64,000 nt of DNA, from NCBI RefSeq assembly GCF_009765215.1, contig NZ_VLNV01000001.1:1178001-1242000 (forward strand). The letters run 5' to 3'. The notes below the pieces were generated by a model. It ran no database searches and had not been told where the DNA came from. It worked only from the letters and a program-made list of their open reading frames with translations. Position numbers and translations under genes: made by a program. The stretch is from Lysobacter prati. Lineage in GTDB: Bacteria; Pseudomonadota; Gammaproteobacteria; Xanthomonadales; Xanthomonadaceae. Below, one piece after another: positions 53,889-61,731 of the stretch. The number at the start of each line of letters is the position of its first letter. Position 1 is the first letter of the stretch.

Positions 53889-56228
53889 TCAGGGAGCGCG
53901 CGATGCCGTCATGTCCTGCGCCGCCAGTCGCCGCAATACCGGCGTGGCCGCGATGCGCACTTCGGGAATGCCTTCCTTGCGTGCCGTCGCCAGTTGCGTG
54001 CGCGCCGCCTCGACGTCGTCGAGCACGGCCATGGTCTGTGCACCCCAGAAGGCGACTTCTCCGCGCTCGGTCGCGATCGACTCGGCCTTGGCCAGCATCG
54101 CGCGCGCCCTGGCGTCCTCGCCGAGGTTGGCCAGATACCAGGACGCCTGCGCGAATCCCTGCGCATCGTCGGACTTCAGCTTGAGATAGCGATCGGCCAT
54201 CTGCGACGCGCGCAGGTAAGGCTCGCGCGCCTGCGCCGCTGTCGCCGTGGACGCCGACAGCGCATCGCCGAGGTTGCCCCACAGGCGGAAGTCACTGCCG
54301 TCGAGCTCGGCCGCGTGGCGGTACAGCGCCGCCGCTTCTTCATAGGCACCACTGTCGTACTTCACCGAGCCCAGGTTGCTCAAAGCCGCGTAGTTCGGCT
54401 TGATCTCCAGCGAGCGCTCGTACGCGGCGATGGCCTGCTTGGCGTTGCCGTTGGCCTGGTACAGGCCGCCCAGGCTGCTCCACAGATTCTCGTCGTCGGG
54501 CGTCAACGACACGGCGGTGCGATACGACTCGATTGCCGCAGGCACGTCGCCGCTGGTGTACTGGTGGTAGCCGCGCTGCTGGAACACACTCGCATCGCGC
54601 GGACGCAACTTGCGGGCGCGTTCGAAATAGTCGAGCGCGAGATCGCCGCGACCCTGCGCGCTGGCGACGCCGCCCAGACCCAGGTAAGCCTCCGCTCGCA
54701 GCGCAGGATCGACCAGCGCATGCGTGTACTGCTCGACGGCGGCCTCGGACTCACCGCGGGCGCGGTGCAGGTCGCCCATCGCCAGGCTCACTTCGCGCAG
54801 CGAGGGATCCATGTCCGACGCGCGCTTGCAGGCCGACTGCGCGCGTTCGAACGCGGCCGTGTCGCGTGCGTACTCGAAGCGTTCGATCTCGGCGCGGCAG
54901 ATGCCGGCCTGGGCACGCGCGAACCCCGGATCGATCGCCAGTGCGCCGCGGAAGTAATTGATGGCGCTGGCCGGGTTGGCTTTGTCTCCGCGTACGCGGA
55001 TCTCTTGCTGGCCCTTGAGGTAGGCGTCGTAGGCGGCAACGTTTCGCGTCGGCGTCAAACGCCGTGCCAACGCCTGCCGCGCCGAATCCAGCCCGGTGCC
55101 TGGCAGGACGCCCACCAGCGCCTGCACCACTTCGTTGGCAATGTCGCTTTGCAGGGCGAACACGTCACCGGTCTCGCGATCGTAGCTATGGGCCCACAAC
55201 GTGAAACCCGTGCGCGTATCGGACAAACGCGCGCTGATCCGCACCCGCGGCCCTTCGCGGCGGACGCTGGCGTCAAGCAGCGTGGCCACCCCGAGCTGGG
55301 CGCCCAGGGCCTTGATGTCGACCTCCTGCTTGCCGCGTCCGGGCGCGGCGACCACGCGCAGGCCGGGCACTCCGGCCAGTGCGTCGTGCATCTCCACACC
55401 CAGGCCCTCGGCGAAGTAGCCGTCGCGGCTGTCGGCGCTGAGGCTGACGAACGGCAGCACGGCGATCGAGGCCTCCGCCACCGGCGCCGGGGTGCGGTCG
55501 CGCTGGCCGAACCAGTAACCGCCGGCGGCGATGACCAGCAGCGCGGCCGCTGCCAGCCACCATTTGCGCTGCACCAGGGCCCTGCGCCGGGTTCGGAACG
55601 TCGCCGGCATGACCACCGGTGCGGACACGAGTGGCCCTTGATCTTCGGGCGCCAGGGCGAAGCCTGCCTCGTCTGCCAGTGTGCCGGCGCTGTCAGCGCG
55701 GTAGCTGGCGCCTTCGCCGGCCTCCTCGGACGCAGCAGGCGCCTCGGCCTCGTTGGCGGCCACGTTCATCGACGCCGGCACCGATTGCCTGACGGCGGCG
55801 ACGCCTTCGAGCGGATCCGACGCGGGCTCGGGCCGGGCGGTCGGTTCCGGCGACCCGGCTCCTGCGTCGGCGACAGCCTTGAGCTCGCCGATGAACCGGT
55901 AACCCAGGGCGTGCTGGGTCTGGATGAATCGGGGTCGCTGCGAGTCGTCGCCCAGGGCGTGGCGGAGCTGGGCGATGACCCGGGTCAGGACGCCCGGGGT
56001 GACATGGCGATGGCCCCAGACCTGGTCCAGCAGTTCGTCGCGACCGACCAGCTCGCCGGCCCGGCGAAGCAGCATCAGCAGCACCGCGAAGGCCTTCGGC
56101 TCGACCGTCTGGGGTGTTCCGGCGCGCGACAAGGTATGCGCGGTCGCGTCGACCACGATGTCGTCGAATCGGTAACTTTCGGTGGTTAGCCCGCCCTGGC
56201 CTGCCATCCCGTTCGGATTCATCGGCAA
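53889..56228 (-). CDS. CadC-like winged-helix membrane regulator with TPR sensor
   Basis: 779-residue transmembrane regulator. An OmpR/PhoB-type winged helix spans about 17-113 (EPKAFAVLLMLLRRAGELVG, VLTRVIAQLRHALGD, FIQTQHALGYRFIGEL). A low-complexity Ala/Glu/Pro linker leads to one membrane helix near 223-243 (WWLAAAALLVIAAGGYWF). A periplasmic TolB-N-like domain follows (SIAVLPFVSLSADSRDGYFA), then at least six TPR repeats at about 400-720 (for example LWSSLGGLYQANGNAKQAIA). This layout is the CadC/ToxR-like TPR type common in Xanthomonadaceae; the signal is unknown. A lipoprotein lies just downstream. Confidence 0.88.
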   Translation of the reverse strand: MPMNPNGMAGQGGLTTESYRFDDIVVDATAHTLSRAGTPQTVEPKAFAVLLMLLRRAGELVGRDELLDQVWGHRHVTPGVLTRVIAQLRHALGDDSQRPRFIQTQHALGYRFIGELKAVADAGAGSPEPTARPEPASDPLEGVAAVRQSVPASMNVAANEAEAPAASEEAGEGASYRADSAGTLADEAGFALAPEDQGPLVSAPVVMPATFRTRRRALVQRKWWLAAAALLVIAAGGYWFGQRDRTPAPVAEASIAVLPFVSLSADSRDGYFAEGLGVEMHDALAGVPGLRVVAAPGRGKQEVDIKALGAQLGVATLLDASVRREGPRVRISARLSDTRTGFTLWAHSYDRETGDVFALQSDIANEVVQALVGVLPGTGLDSARQALARRLTPTRNVAAYDAYLKGQQEIRVRGDKANPASAINYFRGALAIDPGFARAQAGICRAEIERFEYARDTAAFERAQSACKRASDMDPSLREVSLAMGDLHRARGESEAAVEQYTHALVDPALRAEAYLGLGGVASAQGRGDLALDYFERARKLRPRDASVFQQRGYHQYTSGDVPAAIESYRTAVSLTPDDENLWSSLGGLYQANGNAKQAIAAYERSLEIKPNYAALSNLGSVKYDSGAYEEAAALYRHAAELDGSDFRLWGNLGDALSASTATAAQAREPYLRASQMADRYLKLKSDDAQGFAQASWYLANLGEDARARAMLAKAESIATERGEVAFWGAQTMAVLDDVEAARTQLATARKEGIPEVRIAATPVLRRLAAQDMTASRAP

Positions 56229-56360
56229 AACCTCATGGCGCCCTCATCAACCAGAGCGGACGATGAGGAAAGGCACGCACGGCCATCATGACTCATGTCT
56301 GCGGGTGGAGGAACCTGATCCGGCGCCGCAAGAACGGTGCCACCCCCCACGGAGACCGTC

Positions 56361-57014
56361 ATGAACGCCATCATTTCCAACCCGACCCAGCTGTCCGCTT
56401 CCCTGCCGACCATCCTGGACACGCCGTTTGAAGGGTCGGGCCGTCGCCACAACATCAATGGCTTCGACCTTCGCAGCGCCGATGTCGACCGTTTCAACGG
56501 CCTGCTCGCCCGCCTCGGCAGGACCCAGACCCTGGGTACCGACCAGCTGGCCAGCGCGGCACGCGAATTGTGCGATCGCAGCATCCACGACTTCTCGCCG
56601 CCGAGCATCCGCCAGCGCCTGCGCCGGATCGCCGCCGTCGAACAGATGGTTGGCGACGCCCGCTGGGAACCGGCCAATGACGCCGTCGACACCGCCCAGC
56701 TGATCGTCGACTACGCCCGCAGCCGCGACGACCTGATCCCGGACTGGCTGCCCAAGGTCGGCCGTCTCGACGACGCCATCGTGGTCGACACCGCGTGGCC
56801 GCGCGTGTTCGCCGAGGTCGAGGATTACCTCGATTACGTCCGCCTGCGCAGCCTGGAAGCGCACCGCCGTGGTTGCGCGGTGGCCGAGTTCGAGTTCAGC
56901 CGCAAGGACTGGGAGCAGATGCGCTATGAGGAAGCCGTCTTCGCCGAGCACGAGCGCCAGATCCGCGAAAGCAGCTACCTGCCCGGTTCAGTGTCCATGT
57001 TCCGCGTGCACTGA
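56361..57014 (+). CDS. DUF1232/YkvA-related protein, paralogue A
   Basis: 217-residue soluble protein of unknown function. The centre DLIPDWLPKVGRLDDAIVVD resembles the DUF1232/YkvA motif (Pro-rich turn, Gly-x-x-Asp-Asp-Ala). An acidic stretch EVEDYLDYVRLR follows and the end is YLPGSVSMFRVH. The protein is helical and acidic. GGAGA precedes the ATG 56361, chosen over 56337. Paralogue B follows at 57287. No neighbour explains the function. Confidence 0.8.
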   Translation: MNAIISNPTQLSASLPTILDTPFEGSGRRHNINGFDLRSADVDRFNGLLARLGRTQTLGTDQLASAARELCDRSIHDFSPPSIRQRLRRIAAVEQMVGDARWEPANDAVDTAQLIVDYARSRDDLIPDWLPKVGRLDDAIVVDTAWPRVFAEVEDYLDYVRLRSLEAHRRGCAVAEFEFSRKDWEQMRYEEAVFAEHERQIRESSYLPGSVSMFRVH

Positions 57015-57031
57015 ACGGCGGCATCGTCGGA

Positions 57032-57081
57032 GCCAGCTTGCTGGCAACCTGCGACGCCGACGTGGTCGCCAGCAAGCTGGC
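57032..57081. repeat. Inverted pair of GCCAGCTTGCTGGC palindromes
   Basis: GCCAGCTTGCTGGC (57032-57045) and GCCAGCAAGCTGGC (57068-57081) are each near-palindromic and complementary to each other, allowing two small hairpins or one long one. The nirV hairpin at 19205-19229 uses similar sequence (TTGCTGGCGAC). It resembles dispersed elements in pseudomonads and xanthomonads. Confidence 0.6.
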
Positions 57082-57107
57082 CCCTGCGAAGGCGCCTGGA
57101 AAGCACG

Positions 57108-57131
57108 GGAGGCCGCCGAAAGGCGGCCTCC
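57108..57131 (+). terminator. Hairpin after the first DUF1232-like gene
   Basis: Perfect 10-bp stem GGAGGCCGCC/GGCGGCCTCC with a GAAA tetraloop, 94 bp after the stop. Not followed by a T-run; a stable end structure or weak terminator. Confidence 0.6.
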
Positions 57132-57286
57132 TGCTACGTGCCCTGCAGCCATCGGTCACAGTCACTGGTCACCGTCACTTTTGACAGCCGCCACTTCACG
57201 GGCACGAGCGCATCATTGGGCTCCCGGCTCGCACGCCGCCGGCCCAATGCGAGCCCAGACCCACCCGGCCGGAAGCGAGGTGTGTC

Positions 57287-57919
57287 ATGCGTCAGCACCA
57301 TCCGACACCCACCCCCGAACCCTTGCCGTTCGACCACATGTACAGCGGCATGCAGGCGCGACGCCACGCCGACGAGATCCCGCTGGCCGAAGCCGCGGTC
57401 GCCCGCTTCGACCAGCTTCTGCACGAGATCCATGCCGACGCCCCGCGCGTCAACGCCGACCGCATGCAGCAACTGGCGGCATGGCTGCTGAAGTTGCCCG
57501 CCGACCGCGCACACGACGTCATCGATTCGCGCCTGCAGCGCGTGCACGAACTGCGCATGATGCTGGCCGACGAGGATTGGGACAGCGACGCGGCAACGCG
57601 CGCGCGGATCGACCAGTTGCTGGCCTACGTCGACCGCGACGATGACCTGATCGCCGACCACACGCCGGTGCTCGGCCAGCTCGACGACGTGCTGATGATC
57701 GAACTGGCCTGGCCGGCATTCGCAGACGACGTCGAGGACTATCGCGACTACTGCGACTACCGCCGCATCGAGCACCCGGCAGGGCCACCGCCGGCCAGGC
57801 GCGCGGCCTGGGTGCGCGACCGCCTCGACGAGCTGGCGTTGTGGCAGCACATGCTGTGGGTTCGTGAGCAGCACTACGCCCCTTGGAACCTGCCGGCGCA
57901 GTTGTTCCGCGTCAGTTGA
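57287..57919 (+). CDS. DUF1232/YkvA-related protein, paralogue B
   Basis: 210-residue protein clearly related to its upstream neighbour. DDLIADHTPVLGQLDDVLMI aligns with DDLIPDWLPKVGRLDDAIVV, VEDYRDYCDYR with VEDYLDYVRLR, and the ends YAPWNLPAQLFRVS and YLPGSVSMFRVH match. It opens MRQHHPTPTPEPLPFDHMYSG. The motif prolines seen in A are partly changed (ADHTP for PDWLP). GCGAGG precedes the ATG. Function unknown; tandem duplication followed by divergence is the simplest origin. Confidence 0.8.
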   Translation: MRQHHPTPTPEPLPFDHMYSGMQARRHADEIPLAEAAVARFDQLLHEIHADAPRVNADRMQQLAAWLLKLPADRAHDVIDSRLQRVHELRMMLADEDWDSDAATRARIDQLLAYVDRDDDLIADHTPVLGQLDDVLMIELAWPAFADDVEDYRDYCDYRRIEHPAGPPPARRAAWVRDRLDELALWQHMLWVREQHYAPWNLPAQLFRVS

Positions 57920-57990
57920 CCGGCGCCGTGGCAGGGCGAGCTTGCTTGCTCCTGCCATGGGCGGAAGGGGCGACGGGAGGCTGTCAAGGC

Positions 57991-58018
57991 TTGTACGCGC
58001 CGGCCGGACTGATAGGCT
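57991..58018 (+). promoter_or_regulatory. Candidate dnaE promoter
   Basis: TTGTAC (57991-57996), 16-bp spacer, TAGGCT (58013-58018), giving a leader of about 48 nt. A hairpin TGGCAGG...CTGCCA lies upstream at about 57929-57959. Confidence 0.45.
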
Positions 58019-58072
58019 GGCCTGTGCCGCGCCGGTCGTGGTTCGACCGAGTCGCCCGACGTCCAGGACAGC

Positions 58073-61000
58073 ATGACAGCACCCCGTTTCGTTCATCTCC
58101 ACCTGCACAGCGAGTACTCCCTCGCCGACTCGACGATCCGCATCGGCGAGATGGTCAAACGCTGTGTGGCGCTGTCGCAGCCGGCGGTGGCGCTGACCGA
58201 CCTCGACAACCTGTTTGCCACGGTCAAGTTCTACAAGGCGGCCGAAGGCGCCGGCATCAAGCCGATCATCGGTGCCGACGTCGGCCTGGCCGACGGCAAC
58301 GAAACCGCCTCGCACATGACCCTGCTGTGCCGGGACCGCAACGGCTACCTGACGCTGTCGCGCCTGCTCAGCCGCGCCTGGATGGAAGGCCACCGCACCG
58401 ACGGCGTCGCCCTGCGCCCGGAATGGCTGCGCGAGGACAACGCCGGCCTGTTCGCCCTGGTCGGACGCAACAGCCTGGCCGGACGCATGGCCGTCGGCGG
58501 CCGCCACGAACTGGCCGAGGCCTGGCTGGCCGACTGGCGTGGTTCCTTCGGCGAGCGCCTGCACCTGGAGCTGACCCGCACCGGTCGCGACGGCGAGGAC
58601 GCATTCAATTCGTTCGCCCTGCATGCCGCCTCCACGCGCGGCATTCCGGTCATCGCCAGCAACGACGTGCGCTTCCTCGACCGCGACGGTTTCGACGCGC
58701 ACGAAGCACGCGTGTGCATCGCATCCGGTCGCGTCCTCGACGATCCCAAGCGGCCCAAGGACTACACCGAAGAGCAGTACCTGAAGTCGTCGCAGGAGAT
58801 GGCGGCGTTGTTCGCCGACATCCCCGACGCGATCGACAATGCCGTCTCGCTGGCCACGCGCTGCAACGTCGAGATGAAGCTCGGCGAGTACGCGCTGCCG
58901 GCGTTCCCCGTGCCGAGCGAGCACACCATCGAATCGTGGCTGCGCAACAGCGCGCGCGAGGGGCTGGTCAAGCGCCTGGAGAAGGCACCGCTGGCGCCGG
59001 GCAAGACGCGCGAGGAGTACGACGAGCGCCTGGATATCGAGCTCGGCGTCATCATCAAGATGGGGTTCCCGGGCTACTTCCTGATCGTGGCCGACTTCAT
59101 CAACTGGGCCAAGGACCACGACATCCCGGTCGGCCCGGGCCGCGGTTCCGGTGCCGGTTCGCTGGTCGCGTGGGCGCTGGGCATCACCGATCTCGATCCC
59201 CTGCCCTACGACCTGCTGTTCGAGCGATTCCTCAATCCGGAACGCGTGTCGATGCCCGACTTCGACATCGACTTCTGCATGGACCGTCGCGACGAGGTCA
59301 TCGACTACGTCGCGCGCAAGTACGGCCGCGACCGCGTCAGCCAGATCATCACCTACGGCACCATGGCGGCCAAGGCCGTGGTGCGCGACAGCGGGCGCGT
59401 GCTCGGCCATCCGTACGGCTTCGTCGACGGCATCGCCAAACTGATCCCGAACACGCTCGGCATCTCGCTTGACGATGCGCTGGGCGAATCGGAAGCGGCC
59501 AAGTCGGACAACAACCTCGCCTCGCCCGAGCTGATCCAGCGCTACCACGCCGAAGAGGACGTGCGCGACCTGCTCGACCTGGCGCGCAGCCTCGAGGACC
59601 TCACCCGCAACGCCGGCAAGCACGCCGGCGGCGTGGTGATCGCGCCGAGCCCGCTGAGCGACTTCTGCCCGCTGTTCGCCGAACACGACGGCGAAGGCCG
59701 CGGCAAGAGTCCGGTCACGCAGTTCGACAAGGACGACGTCGAAGCGGTCGGCCTGGTCAAGTTCGACTTCCTCGGCCTGCGCACGCTGACGATCATCGAC
59801 TGGGCGGTAAAGGCGATCAACAAGCGCCGCGTCGTCGCCGGCGAGCCGCCGCTCGACATCGCCTCGCTGCCGCTCGACGACAAGGCCAGCTACGAGCTGT
59901 TCGCGCGCGGCGACACGGTCGCGGTGTTCCAGTTCGAATCACGCGGCATGCGCGAGCTGCTCAAGCGCGCACGCCCCGACACCTTCGAGGACATCATCGC
60001 GCTCGCCGCGCTGTTCCGTCCCGGCCCGCTGGGCTCGGGAATGGACCGCGAATGGGTCGACCGCAAGCACGGCAACACCGAAGTCTCCTACCCGCACGAT
60101 TCGCTGGAACCGGTGCTGTCGCCGACCTACGGCGTCATCGTGTACCAGGAACAGGTGATGCAGATCGCCCAGGTGCTGGCCGGCTACACGCTCGGCGGCG
60201 CCGACATGCTGCGTCGCGCGATGGGCAAGAAGAAGCCCGAGGAGATGGCCAAGGAGCGCGCCAAGTTCGAGGCCGGCTGCGCCGAGCGTGGCATTGCCGC
60301 GCGCCAGGCCAGCCCGATCTTCGACTTGATGGAGAAGTTCGCCGAGTACGGCTTCAACAAGTCGCACTCGGCCGCCTATGCGCTGGTCGCTTACCAGACC
60401 GCCTGGCTGAAGGTGCACTACCCCTCGGAGTTCATGGCTGCGGTGCTGTCGTCGGACATGGACAACACCGACAAGGTCACCTCCTTCCTCGACGAATGCC
60501 GGGTGATGGGGCTGACGGTGTTGCGCCCCGACGTCGACGAATCGGCGTACATGTTCGAGGCCAAGGACGCGACCACCATCCGCTACGGCATTGGTGCGGT
60601 GAAGGGCGTCGGTCGCGGCGCCTGCGAAGCGATCGTGGAAGCGCGCCGCGCTGGCCCGTTCGCGGACCTGCTCGATTTCGCCAAGCGCGTCGACAGCGGC
60701 AAGCTCAACCGCCGCGCACTGGAGGCACTGACCCAGGCCGGCGCGCTCGACAAGCTCGGCAAGAACCGCGCGAGCCTGATGCTGCAGCTGCCGGAAGTGC
60801 TCAAGGCCACCGATCAACTGGCGCGCGAGCGCGAGGCAGGACAGGTGTCGCTGTTCGGCGGCTTCGACACGGCGGCGCCGGCGCTGCACATCGACCTGCC
60901 CGAAACCGACGAGTGGCCGCTGACGCAGATCCTCAACGGCGAACGCGACACACTAGGCCACTACCTCAGCGGCCATCCGTTCGATCCGTATCGCGATGAA

Positions 61001-61600
61001 GTCCGCAGCCTGATCGGCAACGACCTGGCCGGGCTGGAGAAGATCTGGGAAAACCGCCCGGAACCGGCGCGCGGCAGCTGGCGGCAGGAAGTGGAGACCG
61101 TGGTCGCTGGCCAGGTCGTCGGCCTGCGCAAAAAGGGCGACAGCCAGATGTTCGTGCAGATCGAGGACGGCCGCGGCCGCATCGAATGCGCCTTCTTCAA
61201 CGAGACCTACAGCGAGTTCGCGCAGTTGCTGGTGCGCGACCGCCTGCTGGTGATCCAGGGCAACCTGCGCGAGGACACCTTCAGCGGCGGCTTCGCGCTG
61301 CGCGCGGTGCGCTGCTGGGATTACGCGCAGGTGTGCACGCGCAACGCCCAGCGGCTGTCGCTGCGGCTGGACCTGCGCGAAGCGGGCACGTGGCAGCGTG
61401 TCGATACGGTACTGGCGGGCAATCGCCCGGGGTCGACGCCGATCCGCCTGGACCTGCTGGTGCGCAAGGGCAGCGCGGGAATGCTCGATCTCAACGGCGC
61501 GCAGTCGGTGCGGATCGATGCGGAGCTGGCGTCGAAGCTGCGGTCGACGCCGGGGGTAAAGGCAGTGAAGGTTACGTTGGCGAAGCCCTGGGGGAACTGA
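58073..61600 (+). CDS. dnaE: DNA polymerase III alpha subunit
   Basis: Replicative polymerase. The 1175-residue product has a PHP domain (FVHLHLHSEYSLADSTIRIG) and PolC palm motifs (GPGRGSGAGSLVAWALGI). Catalytic aspartates lie in MPDFDIDFCMDRRDEV near 393-404. The fingers contain PGPLGSGMDREWVDRKHG and SPTYGVIVYQEQVM. A beta-clamp motif (GQVSLFGG) and an OB-fold (QMFVQIEDGRGRIECAFFNE) follow. Length is normal for proteobacterial DnaE1. AGGACAG precedes the ATG. In related genomes accA often follows; here a palindrome and a convergent glycosidase follow. Confidence 0.97.
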   Translation: MTAPRFVHLHLHSEYSLADSTIRIGEMVKRCVALSQPAVALTDLDNLFATVKFYKAAEGAGIKPIIGADVGLADGNETASHMTLLCRDRNGYLTLSRLLSRAWMEGHRTDGVALRPEWLREDNAGLFALVGRNSLAGRMAVGGRHELAEAWLADWRGSFGERLHLELTRTGRDGEDAFNSFALHAASTRGIPVIASNDVRFLDRDGFDAHEARVCIASGRVLDDPKRPKDYTEEQYLKSSQEMAALFADIPDAIDNAVSLATRCNVEMKLGEYALPAFPVPSEHTIESWLRNSAREGLVKRLEKAPLAPGKTREEYDERLDIELGVIIKMGFPGYFLIVADFINWAKDHDIPVGPGRGSGAGSLVAWALGITDLDPLPYDLLFERFLNPERVSMPDFDIDFCMDRRDEVIDYVARKYGRDRVSQIITYGTMAAKAVVRDSGRVLGHPYGFVDGIAKLIPNTLGISLDDALGESEAAKSDNNLASPELIQRYHAEEDVRDLLDLARSLEDLTRNAGKHAGGVVIAPSPLSDFCPLFAEHDGEGRGKSPVTQFDKDDVEAVGLVKFDFLGLRTLTIIDWAVKAINKRRVVAGEPPLDIASLPLDDKASYELFARGDTVAVFQFESRGMRELLKRARPDTFEDIIALAALFRPGPLGSGMDREWVDRKHGNTEVSYPHDSLEPVLSPTYGVIVYQEQVMQIAQVLAGYTLGGADMLRRAMGKKKPEEMAKERAKFEAGCAERGIAARQASPIFDLMEKFAEYGFNKSHSAAYALVAYQTAWLKVHYPSEFMAAVLSSDMDNTDKVTSFLDECRVMGLTVLRPDVDESAYMFEAKDATTIRYGIGAVKGVGRGACEAIVEARRAGPFADLLDFAKRVDSGKLNRRALEALTQAGALDKLGKNRASLMLQLPEVLKATDQLAREREAGQVSLFGGFDTAAPALHIDLPETDEWPLTQILNGERDTLGHYLSGHPFDPYRDEVRSLIGNDLAGLEKIWENRPEPARGSWRQEVETVVAGQVVGLRKKGDSQMFVQIEDGRGRIECAFFNETYSEFAQLLVRDRLLVIQGNLREDTFSGGFALRAVRCWDYAQVCTRNAQRLSLRLDLREAGTWQRVDTVLAGNRPGSTPIRLDLLVRKGSAGMLDLNGAQSVRIDAELASKLRSTPGVKAVKVTLAKPWGN

Positions 61601-61603
61601 CGA

Positions 61604-61723
61604 TCACCGTTCGTCCTGAGCGTAGCGCCGAAGGCGCGAAGTCGAAGGACCGCCTCAGCCACGACCGCCCGCTTCACCCTTCGACTTCGGCCCTTCGGGC
61701 CTACGCTCAGGACGAACGGTGAT
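61604..61723. repeat. 120-bp intergenic palindrome between dnaE and the GH31 gene
   Basis: Outer arms ATCACCGTTCGTCCTGAGCG (61604-) and the complementary CGCTCAGGACGAACGGTGAT (-61723) are perfect over 20 bp. Inner segments pair again (CGAAGTCGAAGG with CCTTCGACTTCG). It starts 3 bp after the dnaE stop and probably terminates both converging genes. This GTTCGTCCTGAGCGTAGC element is a widespread dispersed palindrome in proteobacteria. Confidence 0.85.
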
Positions 61724-61731
61724 GGCTTGGC

